DNA of 58,392 nt from an uncultured Clostridia bacterium (lineage in GTDB: Bacteria > Bacillota > Clostridia > Peptostreptococcales > Anaerovoracaceae): the NCBI GenBank assembly GCA_934247125.1, contig CAKQIZ010000003.1, forward strand, positions 1 to 58,392. The letters run 5' to 3'. A program made the position numbers and the translations under genes. Below, piece after piece: positions 1 through 8,422 of the stretch. The stretch's first letter is position 1; each line of letters opens with the position of its first letter. Under the pieces are notes generated by a model. The model was not told the origin of the DNA. It ran no database searches and worked only from the letters and a program-made list of their open reading frames with translations.

Positions 1-117
1 GCAGAACATCTGAAATGTTAAATTTGTGTAAGATCATCCACAAAACTATGGCTTTTTACAAGTAAATGAGTATAATAAAACTGTATGAAGATAAGTAAAA
101 GGAAAGGAGGAATGTGC

Positions 118-597
118 ATGACAAAAGAAACTATGAAAAAGAAAAAGAATATCGCACTCGTGGCGCATGATCATCAGAAGGAAAGCCTGGTGAAATGGTG
201 CATGCAGAACAGAGAAAAACTCAGTGAGCATACATTATGCGGTACAGGAACGACAGCGACGCTTATCGCAAATGCTACAGGTCTGGATATCAAGGCATAC
301 AAGAGCGGTCCGCTCGGAGGCGACCAGCAGATAGGTGCAAGAGTGGCAGAGGGTGAGATCGACATGCTGATATTTTTCTGGGATCCGCTTGAGGCACTGC
401 CGCATGATCCTGATGTGAGAGCTCTGCTGAGGATCGCGGTCGTTTATGACATACCGGTCGCTACTAACAGAGCTACGGCAGATTTCATCATGACGTCAGA
501 ATATATAGATGGCGAATACGAGCGTGATGTCCAGGAATTCACGCCGTCAGTCGATGTCGAGAGTGAAACTGAGAGAATACTTGTTTCAGAAAGATAA
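118..597 (+). CDS. mgsA: Methylglyoxal synthase
   Basis: Converts dihydroxyacetone phosphate to methylglyoxal plus phosphate, a cytosolic bypass of lower glycolysis used when phosphate is limiting. The 159-residue product is full length for the family and keeps the diagnostic [14 protein letters not shown] and HDPDV segments that carry the catalytic Asp/His residues, plus NRATADF near the C-terminus. The ATG at 118 is chosen because GGAAAGGAGG ends 7 bases before it; upstream in-frame ATGs at 85 and 112 are worse placed. It appears monocistronic, with a hairpin terminator at once downstream and a convergent PHP gene after that. A TATAAT at 71-76 could be its -10, but no good -35 was found. 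Function is confident from family motifs. Confidence 0.95.
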   Translation: MTKETMKKKKNIALVAHDHQKESLVKWCMQNREKLSEHTLCGTGTTATLIANATGLDIKAYKSGPLGGDQQIGARVAEGEIDMLIFFWDPLEALPHDPDVRALLRIAVVYDIPVATNRATADFIMTSEYIDGEYERDVQEFTPSVDVESETERILVSER

Positions 598-600
598 AAT

Positions 601-648
601 GTCCGGAGTAAAATCGCAGCAGGTGCGGTCTTATCCGGACGTTTTTTT
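601..648 (+). terminator. Rho-independent terminator of mgsA
   Basis: GTCCGGA at 601-607 pairs with TCCGGAC at 634-640 and is followed by a run of seven T. The loop is long (about 26 bases). Reading the other way the hairpin is followed by ATTTTA, so it may also stop transcription from the convergent PHP gene. Confidence 0.75.
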
Positions 649-687
649 AGCTTTTATTCTTAGCCGGTCCTGATAATGCAGTGGCAG

Positions 688-1581
688 TTACTGTCCGGCA
701 GAATGACGACGGCGCAGACGTGACTCTGCCCTCTGCATTTTTTTGTGCTCTCGTTTTCTGATGCGCTCTTCCTTGCGGAAACGGCGGCGCTTCAGTGCAA
801 ATGGTCTGGCGACAGGCAGCAGCGCTTTGTGGTGCCTGAGCCTCCTGTAAGGATAGATGATCTTTCCTATGCCTCTGTTGTATATCCTGAAACCCAGGAT
901 GCCGATCCAGTGTTCCTTTCTCTTGCCCTTTTTCGTTTCGCCCCGCTCCGTGCCGTAAGCCTTTATCGGTGTGCCGTTTTTCACTGAAGTGATCAGATCG
1001 TTGTTACAGTGGATATCGGCGTCTATCTCAGTGCATGCCATTCCTATATATTCTGTGACATGGGCGTCCGAGCCGGCGAATGTCGGCAGTCCGTATTCTT
1101 CGGCGAGGATCTCAGCTCTGCGATTGGAAGTCCCGGATTCGCACGTATTGAAAGTTTCGATGAAATCGAATTTCTTTATCAGGCGCATGTCCATGTTCTT
1201 GAATCCCATCGCGCTCGAGCTTGCGACGCCGAACGGGTGTGCAGGGCCCAGGATGCCGCCGAAAATATGAACGATTTTTATCAGCTTGCTGCAGCGCATG
1301 CCGCGTATCTTGAAAATCGGCAGGTATAAGTCATCGGGCATGATGACGAGTATGTGACCTGCATCCTTTGTATCATATTCGATCCCCCGGATAACGCAGA
1401 AATTCCTGTAGCGGGGATCTTTTTTCATGGAGTCCCACGCTTTGCATCCTTTATAGCTGTTGTGGTCGGAGATCATGAAACCATCATATCCAAGTGCCAT
1501 GAATTTGTAAACAAATTCACTTACGGGAACCTTAGAATCAAGAGAACCCTCTTTTGTGTGACAGTGTAAATCAAATTTCAT
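688..1581 (-). CDS. PHP-domain metal-dependent phosphoesterase
   Basis: A 297-residue member of the PHP (polymerase and histidinol phosphatase) superfamily, predicted to hydrolyse a phosphoester with bound metal ions. Visible metal-ligand motifs are DLHCHTKEG at the N-terminus, ISDHNSY near residue 40, GPAHPFG in the middle and AGSDAH near residue 170. The last 70 residues are very basic (Lys/Arg-rich), an extension beyond the catalytic domain that may bind nucleic acid; that is inference. The start ATG has a GAGG ribosome site on the minus strand. A plausible promoter lies upstream (TTGAAA at 1692-1697, 17-base spacer, TAATAT at 1669-1674). The substrate cannot be told from sequence. Confidence 0.85.
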   Translation of the reverse strand: MKFDLHCHTKEGSLDSKVPVSEFVYKFMALGYDGFMISDHNSYKGCKAWDSMKKDPRYRNFCVIRGIEYDTKDAGHILVIMPDDLYLPIFKIRGMRCSKLIKIVHIFGGILGPAHPFGVASSSAMGFKNMDMRLIKKFDFIETFNTCESGTSNRRAEILAEEYGLPTFAGSDAHVTEYIGMACTEIDADIHCNNDLITSVKNGTPIKAYGTERGETKKGKRKEHWIGILGFRIYNRGIGKIIYPYRRLRHHKALLPVARPFALKRRRFRKEERIRKREHKKMQRAESRLRRRHSAGQ

Positions 1582-1668
1582 TATAGATCGCCTCGGTTCT
1601 TTTTATGAGTCAGACTGATCCGCGATCCTGAGAAAATAACTGAGGACCACAGGCCGCCTTCTGATAAT

Positions 1669-1697
1669 ATATTATTCCTAAAGATATAAAATTTCAA
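1669..1697 (-). promoter_or_regulatory. Sigma-A-type promoter for the PHP gene
   Basis: On the minus strand TTGAAA (1692-1697) and TAATAT (1669-1674) are separated by 17 bases, about 90 bases upstream of the PHP start codon. Confidence 0.5.
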
Positions 1698-1791
1698 TGA
1701 CGTTAGAGTGAAAAAATTTTAAAGTTTTTTATGGCTCTGTCAATTTCTAAGGGCAGGCGAAAAAACAGCTGCGCTTTTGCAAATAGGCGAT

Positions 1792-2047
1792 TGCCAAGAT
1801 CGGGCCATGTTATCATCATATTTGGTAAAATCGCGGCAATATCGCCTTTTTCAAAGAGTCCATTTACCAAGATACTGATTTCATCTATGATTTTTTGGTA
1901 AATTATTCATGAAAATCGCGGTATTTTCGTATGAAAAATACCAAGAACAAACCATCGACTTTATGATCTTGGTATTAGATATCCCCAAAACAGCCGGGCA
2001 ACTGCTGTTTTTACCAATAACAACTATCCGGCAAACGATTCTTGGTT
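1792..2047. repeat. Phased array of four 36-nt inverted-ended elements
   Basis: Four elements at 1792-1827, 1865-1900, 1939-1974 and 2012-2047 are each exactly 36 bases. Each begins TACCAA (TGCCAA in the first) and ends TTGGTA (TTGGTT in the last). They are separated by 37, 38 and 37 bases, giving a start-to-start period of 73-74. Only the ends are conserved; the 20-odd internal bases differ. The stretches between elements can fold (for example AAAACAGC/GCTGTTTT at 1987-2011), and neighbouring TTGGTA/TACCAA ends also pair across them. No protein gene is evident in 1582-2185. The geometry resembles a CRISPR array, but repeats are not identical and no cas gene is present. Function unknown; phased protein-binding sites or a structured RNA are alternatives. 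Confidence 0.6.
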
Positions 2048-2185
2048 TTAGCATGAGTCCACGAGGCAGCGAGTACGCAGTCTGCACTGCTGCCGTACAC
2101 AGACGGATGCAGGTATATGCGGATGATCACAGTAGTCATGGAATTCATGGCGTGCTGTCACACAGAAGCAGAAATTAATTTGATG

Positions 2186-2215
2186 TTGACAGGCGCGGGG
2201 GAATGAATCTATAAT
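2186..2215 (+). promoter_or_regulatory. Promoter of the FMN riboswitch-ribU unit
   Basis: TTGACA at 2186-2191 and TATAAT at 2210-2215 with an 18-base spacer, about 30 bases before the riboswitch aptamer. Both hexamers are perfect sigma-A consensus. Confidence 0.85.
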
Positions 2216-2247
2216 GATAACTGTAAAAAACATTTAAAAATCTGTTT

Positions 2248-2382
2248 CAGGGCGAGGCGAAATTCCTCACCGGTGGTATTTGATCACAGAGATATTTCCG
2301 AGATCATGAGTCCGCGAACCTAGCGATAGGCCGAACAGGTGTGAATCCTGTACCGACGGTTAAAGTCCGGATGGAAGAAACG
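2248..2382 (+). promoter_or_regulatory. FMN riboswitch (RFN element)
   Basis: The conserved RFN blocks occur in order: CAGGGCGAGGCGAAATTCC at 2248, ACCGGTGGT, GAGTCCGCGAACC, GAACAGGTGTGAATCCTGTA and CCGACGGTTAAAGTCCGGAT ending near 2375. This aptamer binds flavin mononucleotide and normally turns off riboflavin synthesis or uptake genes. An intrinsic terminator follows at 2420-2449, so control here is most likely by premature termination ahead of ribU. Confidence 0.97.
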
Positions 2383-2419
2383 AAGATACTTTTGTTTATA
2401 TTTTAATGAGTATTTTTAG

Positions 2420-2449
2420 TCCTGGGATAAATGATATTCCGGGATTTTT
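2420..2449 (+). terminator. Riboswitch-controlled intrinsic terminator
   Basis: TCCTGGGA (2420-2427) pairs with TTCCGGGA (2437-2444) with G-U pairs and is followed by five T. It sits between the FMN aptamer and ribU, so it is the expected expression platform. Confidence 0.8.
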
Positions 2450-2530
2450 GTTTGCAGATTAAATTGCAGTCTGAAAAGAAAACCTGGCAGATCAAGTCAA
2501 ATCAACACTAATTTTAAAGGAGGATTTCTG

Positions 2531-3121
2531 ATGACTCAGAAAAATATCGAAAACAACACTTTGGGCGAGCACAAACTGACAAGCAGAGAAAAGACAGTGA
2601 GACTGGCAAAGATGGGTATGCTGGTCGCTATATCGATAGTGCTCGTATATTTCATACACTTTCCTATCTTCCCGGCTGTGCCGTTTCTGGAATATGACCC
2701 TGCAGATATTTCCATACTGATCGGGACATTTGCGTTCGGACCGCTGGCGGGAATACTCCTGACAGTCGTGACGTCGGTGATACAGGGTGTGACCGTCAGT
2801 GCGGCGAGCGGGCTTTACGGCATAATCATGCACGTGATATCCACAAGCGTGCTGGTTCTCGTTGCAGGACTTATATACAAGTACAACAAGACCAGAAAAG
2901 GTGCCGTTATCGCACTGCTGTGCGGAGTTGCGGCTATGACGCTCGTGATGATAGGCGCGAACATGATAATCACACCGCTTTTCATGGGAGTTCCAAGAAA
3001 CATCGTATGGGAACTGATGCCGTTCATTGCAGGATTCAATGCGATAAAAGCAGGGATCAACTCGGCAGTCACATTCCTGCTTTACAAGAGGATCTCAGGA
3101 TTCCTGCACAGGACAGCATAG
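2531..3121 (+). CDS. ribU: Riboflavin ECF transporter S component
   Basis: Membrane substrate-binding (S) subunit of an energy-coupling-factor transporter that takes up riboflavin, working with an EcfAA'T module encoded elsewhere. The 196-residue product has about six hydrophobic helices and the RibU/ECF-S features: a polar N-terminal tail ending in the ECF-S type helix (LAKMGMLVAISIVLVYFI), then the PAVPFLEYDPADI and FAFGPLAGI segments of the RibU family. The start ATG follows AAAGGAGGATTTCTG. The upstream FMN riboswitch independently supports riboflavin as the substrate. It is a single-gene unit ending at a strong hairpin (3202-3247). Confidence 0.93.
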   Translation: MTQKNIENNTLGEHKLTSREKTVRLAKMGMLVAISIVLVYFIHFPIFPAVPFLEYDPADISILIGTFAFGPLAGILLTVVTSVIQGVTVSAASGLYGIIMHVISTSVLVLVAGLIYKYNKTRKGAVIALLCGVAAMTLVMIGANMIITPLFMGVPRNIVWELMPFIAGFNAIKAGINSAVTFLLYKRISGFLHRTA

Positions 3122-3201
3122 CTGCAGGGAACGGAGACGTGATGTGTGCGTCTGCACGCGGCAGCTCCAATGCGTGCAGAACTTTACATACTGATAACGT
3201 G

Positions 3202-3250
3202 AAAACGTGCATGGCACAGCGAATGATCTGTGTACCATGCACGTTTTGTT
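3202..3250 (+). terminator. Strong hairpin terminator after ribU
   Basis: A near-perfect inverted repeat: AAAACGTGCATGGCACAG (3202-3219) pairs with its complement ending ...GCACGTTTT at 3247. The flanking A and T runs make it potentially bidirectional. Confidence 0.8.
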
Positions 3251-3271
3251 TGCGGAAAATTTGCGGGAAAC

Positions 3272-3300
3272 TTTATATTATGCGGCTTGTGTGGTATACT
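3272..3300 (+). promoter_or_regulatory. Extended -10 promoter immediately upstream of tsaE
   Basis: TTTATA at 3272-3277, a 17-base spacer and TATACT at 3295-3300 preceded by TG (extended -10). The predicted transcription start falls at about 3306-3308, only 2-4 bases before the tsaE ATG at 3310, with no room for a ribosome site. Confidence 0.6.
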
Positions 3301-3309
3301 ACATAAGTT

Positions 3310-3735
3310 ATGGAAGAGAAAAAAATCGTAATAAAAAACGAAGAAGAAACGAAAAAATTCGGGGAAAAGCTTTGCGAAAAGCTGATCGCCGGGAGCATAG
3401 TAGCGCTGACCGGAGATCTCGGTACAGGCAAGACGACACTGACGAAAGCGATCGCCGCGGGACTCGGCGTGACTGATGTGATCACGAGCCCCACGTTCAA
3501 TATCGTCAAGCAGTATGACAGCGGGAGACTGCCGCTGTACCATTTTGACGTGTACAGGATCGGAGACGTGGACGAAATGTACGAGATCGGGTACGAGGAG
3601 TACTTTTTCGGCGAGGGCGTGTGTGTTATAGAATGGGCAGATCTGATAGATGAGATCATCCCTGACGATGCCATGCGGATAGAGATCAAGTACGGCGAAA
3701 AAGAAGGAGAGCGTATATATAGATGTATGTTTTAG
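3310..3735 (+). CDS. tsaE: tRNA t6A biosynthesis ATPase TsaE
   Basis: P-loop ATPase of the bacterial TsaB-TsaD-TsaE complex, which transfers threonylcarbamoyl to A37 of ANN-decoding tRNAs in the cytosol. The 141-residue protein shows Walker A GDLGTGKTT near residue 35, the TSPTFNIV segment, HFDVYRI, and the EWAD motif near residue 109, all family hallmarks. It is first in the block tsaE-tsaB-rimI-orf59-tsaD and its 3' end overlaps tsaB by 13 bases, indicating translational coupling. No Shine-Dalgarno sequence precedes the ATG and the likely promoter is directly adjacent, so the mRNA may be leaderless. Confidence 0.95.
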   Translation: MEEKKIVIKNEEETKKFGEKLCEKLIAGSIVALTGDLGTGKTTLTKAIAAGLGVTDVITSPTFNIVKQYDSGRLPLYHFDVYRIGDVDEMYEIGYEEYFFGEGVCVIEWADLIDEIIPDDAMRIEIKYGEKEGERIYRCMF

Positions 3736-4436
3736 GAATAGAAACAACAGGCGCATTCGCATCAGCGGCGCTCATAGATGATGACAGAGTGCTCGGATAT
3801 GCAAAGGGCACAGATCGGTTTTCGCACCTGCAGAATCTGATGCCTCAGATCGGGAACATAGTCCGTGAGAGCGGAGTGACGCTGAAGGATATCGATGTGA
3901 TAGCAGTCTCATGCGGACCGGGGTCGTTCACAGGCATAAGGATAGGCGTATCTTCGGCGAGAGCACTGTCACAGGTCCTGGGAACTCCGTGCATGACGGT
4001 CTCGAGTCTGGAAGCGCTGGCGATTAACGCGGCGGAAGAGGCAGGAGAAAATGTGCTCGTGTGTCCGATGTTAGATGCGAGGAGGAGCCAGGTGTATGCC
4101 GGAGGGTACTTCATTGATGGCGGCTGGCCCGTTGAAAGAATAAAAGCCGGTCCGTACATGCTCGACGAGTTTCTGCAGAAAGTGCAGACATACGACAGCA
4201 TATTGCTTATGGGCGATGCGACGGATGCATATGCGGAAAAGATAACGGAGCTTCGGCCTGAAGGAACAGAGACAGCCTCTGCAGACATAAAATATCAGGA
4301 TGCGGTCACAGTTGCGAGACTGGGTGCGAAGATCTATGCCGAAAAAGGCGGACTTGCGTATGACCAGGTGGAACCGGACTATATGCGTATCGCTGAAGCG
4401 GAAAGAAAGCTCAGAGAGAAGCAGAGGAAAGGCTGA
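3723..4436 (+). CDS. tsaB: tRNA t6A biosynthesis protein TsaB
   Basis: Inactive ASKHA-fold paralogue of TsaD that forms the scaffold of the threonylcarbamoyl-transferase complex. The 237 residues begin YVLGIETTG (phosphate-1-like loop) and carry CGPGSFTGIRIGVSSARAL near residue 64, the TsaB signature. The start codon lies inside the last codons of tsaE, giving a 13-base overlap. Length is normal for the family. It is followed 6 bases later by rimI. Confidence 0.95.
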   Translation: MYVLGIETTGAFASAALIDDDRVLGYAKGTDRFSHLQNLMPQIGNIVRESGVTLKDIDVIAVSCGPGSFTGIRIGVSSARALSQVLGTPCMTVSSLEALAINAAEEAGENVLVCPMLDARRSQVYAGGYFIDGGWPVERIKAGPYMLDEFLQKVQTYDSILLMGDATDAYAEKITELRPEGTETASADIKYQDAVTVARLGAKIYAEKGGLAYDQVEPDYMRIAEAERKLREKQRKG

Positions 4437-4442
4437 TATTTT

Positions 4443-4901
4443 ATGGCGGAAGTTATAATAAGACAGGCGGCGCCGGGCGATGCAGACAGTATCTACGAGA
4501 TAGAAACTCTGTGTTTTCCTGACCCGTGGAGCATGGATGCACTGACCTTTGAGCTCGAAAGCAATCCCAGAGCTTTTTATGTTGTGGCAGAGCTCGACGG
4601 CGAAGCCGTGGGATATGCAGGGCTCTGGGTCATCGGTGACGAGGGCCACATAACGAATGTCGCGGTGAAACCGGGTTTCAGGAACAGGAGGATAGGCGAA
4701 GGCATTATCGGTGTGATGATAGATGTTACTTTGAGAGAAGGGATCGTGCATCATACTCTGGAAGTCAGAAAATCAAATGTTCCGGCGATAAATCTTTATG
4801 AAAAATTCGGTTTCCGCACAGAGGGCGTACGAAAAAAATATTATCAGAACAATGGCGAGGATGCGCTCATCATGTGGAGACACGAGGGACACGAGGAATA
4901 A
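4443..4901 (+). CDS. rimI: Ribosomal protein S18-alanine N-acetyltransferase-like GNAT
   Basis: GNAT-family acetyltransferase using acetyl-CoA to acetylate a protein N-terminus, by homology that of ribosomal protein S18. In 152 residues it shows the GNAT core: HITNVAVKPGFRNRRIGEG (beta-4 and the acetyl-CoA pyrophosphate loop, about residues 65-85) and a C-terminal NLYEKFGFRTEG segment typical of RimI. Position between tsaB and tsaD is the usual RimI context in Firmicutes. The substrate is inferred from family and synteny. Confidence 0.9.
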   Translation: MAEVIIRQAAPGDADSIYEIETLCFPDPWSMDALTFELESNPRAFYVVAELDGEAVGYAGLWVIGDEGHITNVAVKPGFRNRRIGEGIIGVMIDVTLREGIVHHTLEVRKSNVPAINLYEKFGFRTEGVRKKYYQNNGEDALIMWRHEGHEE

Positions 4902-4956
4902 AAACCATCGCAGCTGCGGATAATGAAGATAAAAGAATTATCCGGGGAGGCGCGCT

Positions 4957-5136
4957 ATGGGTGAATTTTCAGGCGAAAATATGAATGAAGTTTTTTATCC
5001 GTGCAGAAAGTTCTCAAGACGACACGATTTTGATGTATTCAGTATGAGCAGTTATATGTCATGTGAAAACTGCAAACATCTGAACGGGGAGAACCAGTGC
5101 GAGAAAAAACTGGAAGAAGGACGAAACAATTTATGA
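4957..5136 (+). CDS. Small Cys4 protein, translationally coupled to tsaD
   Basis: A 59-residue frame not assigned to a family I can name. It has a clear ribosome site (GGGGAGG at 4944-4950, 6 bases before the ATG), and its TGA stop overlaps the tsaD start as ATGA at 5133-5136, a classic coupling arrangement. The protein has four cysteines, C16, C36, C39 and C48, arranged as C-x19-C-x2-C-x8-C, a spacing that could bind zinc or a cluster, set in a polar, charged sequence. A hairpin CGGATAAT/ATTATCCG (4917-4944) ends at the ribosome site and might modulate translation. Role is unknown; the position suggests it acts with, or controls, TsaD. Confidence 0.7.
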   Translation: MGEFSGENMNEVFYPCRKFSRRHDFDVFSMSSYMSCENCKHLNGENQCEKKLEEGRNNL

Positions 5137-6149
5137 AGAACGGAAAACTACTAACGCTTGCAATAGAATCCAGCTGTGACGAAACAGCGGCTGCTGTGAT
5201 GCTTGAGGGACGTGAAGTCCTTTCAAATATCATTTCGTCACAGATAGAGATACATAAGCAGTATGGCGGTGTCGTGCCGGAGATCGCATCCAGACACCAT
5301 CTCGAAAATGTGAATACAGTAGTCGATCAGGCTCTGGAAGAAGCAGGTGCGACTATCGACGATATGGATATGATAGGTGTGACGTACGGGCCCGGTCTCG
5401 TGGGAGCACTTCTGATAGGCCTGGCAACGGCAAAGGCGTATGCGCTTGCGGCAGACAAGCCTCTGATAGGCGTGCATCACATACAGGGGCATATAAGTGC
5501 CAACTATATAGAGCACAGGGAACTCGAGCCGCCGTTCATGTCGCTGATAATATCTGGTGGACATACAAATATCGTAGAGGTGACCGGATACAATCAGTGC
5601 AGAGTCCTCGGAGGAACGAGGGACGACGCTGCAGGTGAGGCATACGACAAGGTGGCCAGGGTGCTGGGTCTGGGATATCCCGGAGGCCCTCTGATAGACA
5701 GACTGGCGAAACAGGGCGATCCGCACGCGGTGGAATTCAAGCGTGTCTTCCTGGAAAAGGGCAGCCTTGATTTCAGTTTCAGCGGCATCAAGACAGGCGT
5801 TCTGAACTACATAAATTCCGAGAAGCAGGCCGGCCGTGAGATAAATCAGGCAGATGTGGCCGCGAGCTTCCAGGCGGCTGTCCTCGACGTTATCGTGGCG
5901 AAGACGGTAAAAGCTGCAAAAGACATGGACAAGGACAAGATCGTCCTCGCAGGGGGAGTGGCCTCTAACAGCAGGCTCAGAGAGATGATGAGCGAGGAAT
6001 GTGAAAAGAACGGCATAAAGCTTTATTATCCGTCACCGGTACTGTGTACGGACAATGCCGCGATGATAGGCTGCGCGGCGTATTACAAGTATATAGCCGG
6101 TGAACGTGACGAACTGACTCTGGATGCGATACCGAATCTGGAGCTGTAG
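5133..6149 (+). CDS. tsaD: tRNA N6-threonylcarbamoyladenosine transferase TsaD
   Basis: Catalytic subunit that joins threonylcarbamoyl-AMP to A37 of tRNA. The 338-residue product shows the ASKHA features [14 protein letters not shown] at the N-terminus, [14 protein letters not shown], the metal-binding HHIQGH motif near residue 110, SGGHTNIV, and [13 protein letters not shown] toward the C-terminus. The ATG at 5133 is preferred over an upstream in-frame codon at 5097 because it begins at the conserved family N-terminus and overlaps the stop of the upstream small gene. A strong terminator follows, ending the t6A operon. Confidence 0.97.
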   Translation: MKNGKLLTLAIESSCDETAAAVMLEGREVLSNIISSQIEIHKQYGGVVPEIASRHHLENVNTVVDQALEEAGATIDDMDMIGVTYGPGLVGALLIGLATAKAYALAADKPLIGVHHIQGHISANYIEHRELEPPFMSLIISGGHTNIVEVTGYNQCRVLGGTRDDAAGEAYDKVARVLGLGYPGGPLIDRLAKQGDPHAVEFKRVFLEKGSLDFSFSGIKTGVLNYINSEKQAGREINQADVAASFQAAVLDVIVAKTVKAAKDMDKDKIVLAGGVASNSRLREMMSEECEKNGIKLYYPSPVLCTDNAAMIGCAAYYKYIAGERDELTLDAIPNLEL

Positions 6150-6173
6150 ACAGGCTTTTAATAAAAATATCAT

Positions 6174-6218
6174 CAGAGCCGCCCGCCGGACGACCAATGG
6201 CGGGTCAGGCTCTGTTTT
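6174..6218 (+). terminator. Terminator of the t6A operon
   Basis: CAGAGCC plus GCCCGCC pair with GGCGGGT and GGCTCTG, forming a GC-rich stem with a small internal bulge, followed by TTTT at 6215-6218. Confidence 0.85.
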
Positions 6219-6263
6219 AAGGAAAGGAAAAGGTGCAGCGGTAAAAGTGCTGCAGGTTTATAT

Positions 6264-8282
6264 ATGATAGTAGTATCAGCAAAAGATCTTACAAAAGCAT
6301 ACGGAACGGACGTGATCCTGGACCGGGTCTCTTTTCATATAAACAAGGGAGAGCGCGTAGGCATAATCGGAGTGAACGGAGCGGGAAAGACCACGCTTCT
6401 TAAGATACTCACGGGTGAGCTGCCGTGCGAGGAAGGAGACTTTTTCATTTCTTCAGATATAAATATAGGGTATCTTAAGCAGGATGGGGCATTCGATTCC
6501 GAAAAGACAGTAATAGAAGAAGTGGAAAGCATATTTTCGGATTTTCCGCAGATGGAAAAGGATATGGAAAAACTGCTGGTCCGTATAGAAGAGCTTGCAT
6601 CGTCAGGTGCCGAGGGAGAGGAAGAAAGCCACAGGCTGCTCGAGCGCTATGACATGCTGCAGGAAAAATTCAGAGATCTCGGCGGATATACATATAAAAG
6701 CGAGATCACGGGCATACTTTCAAGTATGGCGTTCGGTGAGGACAGCTATGACAAAAAGATATCGTCGCTGAGCGGAGGAGAGAAGACGAGACTGTCGCTG
6801 GCATGCCTGCTTCTGAGAAAGCCGGACATACTGTTCCTCGACGAGCCGACCAATCATCTGGATATAGGCACGCTGAAATGGCTTGAGCAGTATCTCAAGA
6901 GCTATAAAGGCACGATCGTGCTCGTCTCCCACGACAGATATTTTCTGGACGAGACAGTCACGAGGATATTCGAGGTCGAAAATCACAAGCTTAATATATA
7001 TGAAGGGAACTATACCTTTTATGCGGCAGAGCGCAAGAACAGGCGTGAGGCCGAGCTGAGAAAATATGATAAGCAGCAGAAGGAGATCAGTCGACAGGAG
7101 GATATGATCCGCAGGTTCAAGCAGCGTGGTACTGAGAAGCTTGCGAAGCGTGCAGCGTCCAGAGAGAAGCGGCTCGCGGCGATGGATGTGATAGACAGAC
7201 CTGAAGGAACGACAGGAAAGATGAAGCTGTCGTTCAAGGCGGATTTCCAGAGCGGAAGAGATGTGCTGCATGCGGAGGGACTTTCGAAGAGTTTTGGCTA
7301 CGGTTCGAGAAGGACTGAGCTGTTCCGCGGAGTCGACCTCGATATAAAGCGCGGTGAGCGTGTGTGCATAGTAGGTGCGAACGGCATCGGCAAGACGACT
7401 CTGCTCAAGATCCTGATGGGTGAGCTTTCCGCGAATACAGGCCGTATAAAGATCGGCCATAACGTACAGTTCGGATACTACGACCAGGGGCAGCAGCTGC
7501 TGAATGCGGCGAACACTGTGATGGGCGAAGTGAGAGACTCGTATGGCCTTTACACGGATACGGAGATAAGAAACATACTGGGAAGATTCCTGTTCAGAGG
7601 TGACGAGGTGTTCCTGACGGTGGGATCGCTGAGCGGCGGAGAAAAAGCGCGGCTTTCTCTTCTCAAGCTCATGCTTTCCGGTGCGAATGTGCTTATGCTC
7701 GACGAGCCGACCAACCATCTTGACATAGAGTCAAAGGAAGTGTTTGAAGAGGCACTCCTGGACTTCCCGGGAACATGCATCATAGTATCCCACGACAGAT
7801 ATTTTCTGAACAGGATACCGACGAGGATAATCGAGCTGACGTCCGAGGGCATAGACAACTATCTGGGGACATATGACTACTATGTCGAAAAGAAGCAGCA
7901 GCAGATCAGATCAGGCAAGAAGTATCTGGAGGAGCTGTCTGCGGGAAAACGCGGTGATGCACAGGGAAACGAGAGTACGGCAGGGATCTTTGAAGCTGAT
8001 GCAAAGGCGGCAGGCGGCGGTGAGCCGGAGCTGTCTTCTGCAGAACGCAGGCGCCTCCGGAAGGAAAAAGAGGCTGAGGAGCGCAGGCTGACGCGCCACA
8101 GAGAAAAGCTCGAAAAAGATATACAGGAGCTGGAGGATTCGATAAAAGCGCTTGAAGAGGAGCTGTGCAGGGAAGATGTGGCAAAGGATCGCGTAAAGCT
8201 TGCGGATATCAGTAAAGTGCTGACTGAGAAGAAAGATGATCTCGATGAAAAATATGAGAGCTGGCTCCAGTTGCAGGAGTAA
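6264..8282 (+). CDS. ABC-F family ATPase, YdiF/Uup-like
   Basis: Soluble protein with two fused ABC ATPase domains and no membrane segments; ABC-F proteins act on the ribosome to resolve stalled translation, and some confer antibiotic protection. The 672 residues hold Walker [10 protein letters not shown] (about 37-45) and GANGIGKTT (about 374), signatures LSGGEKTRL and LSGGEKARL, two DEPTNHLD Walker B motifs, the basic inter-domain linker (around residue 290) and a charged C-terminal coiled coil from about residue 590. Order after tsaD and before rex matches B. subtilis ydiF. The ribosome site is weak (GCAGG) and follows a small GCAGC/GCTGC hairpin (6235-6253). Whether this one gives drug tolerance cannot be told. 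Confidence 0.92.
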   Translation: MIVVSAKDLTKAYGTDVILDRVSFHINKGERVGIIGVNGAGKTTLLKILTGELPCEEGDFFISSDINIGYLKQDGAFDSEKTVIEEVESIFSDFPQMEKDMEKLLVRIEELASSGAEGEEESHRLLERYDMLQEKFRDLGGYTYKSEITGILSSMAFGEDSYDKKISSLSGGEKTRLSLACLLLRKPDILFLDEPTNHLDIGTLKWLEQYLKSYKGTIVLVSHDRYFLDETVTRIFEVENHKLNIYEGNYTFYAAERKNRREAELRKYDKQQKEISRQEDMIRRFKQRGTEKLAKRAASREKRLAAMDVIDRPEGTTGKMKLSFKADFQSGRDVLHAEGLSKSFGYGSRRTELFRGVDLDIKRGERVCIVGANGIGKTTLLKILMGELSANTGRIKIGHNVQFGYYDQGQQLLNAANTVMGEVRDSYGLYTDTEIRNILGRFLFRGDEVFLTVGSLSGGEKARLSLLKLMLSGANVLMLDEPTNHLDIESKEVFEEALLDFPGTCIIVSHDRYFLNRIPTRIIELTSEGIDNYLGTYDYYVEKKQQQIRSGKKYLEELSAGKRGDAQGNESTAGIFEADAKAAGGGEPELSSAERRRLRKEKEAEERRLTRHREKLEKDIQELEDSIKALEEELCREDVAKDRVKLADISKVLTEKKDDLDEKYESWLQLQE

Positions 8283-8315
8283 CGCGTGCGGTATCTGATT
8301 TTTTTATCAAAACTA

Positions 8316-8344
8316 TTGCAATAAAAGAGTGCATACTCTATAAT
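8316..8344 (+). promoter_or_regulatory. Promoter of acpP-rex
   Basis: TTGCAA at 8316-8321, a 17-base spacer and a perfect TATAAT at 8339-8344, about 80 bases before the acpP start. Confidence 0.75.
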
Positions 8345-8422
8345 GGTTTGAAGTTGCCGGTTATATTTCAACGGCAAATTATAGTAGAGAAAAATGATAT
8401 TTTGATTATGGAGGTATATATC

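Noticed and set aside
1792..2047. True CRISPR array
   Set aside because: Repeat length and spacing fit, but repeat interiors are not identical and no cas gene or leader is seen in the window.
1909..2178. 89-codon frame starting in the repeat array
   Set aside because: No ribosome site, no recognisable protein, and it runs through the inverted-repeat array.
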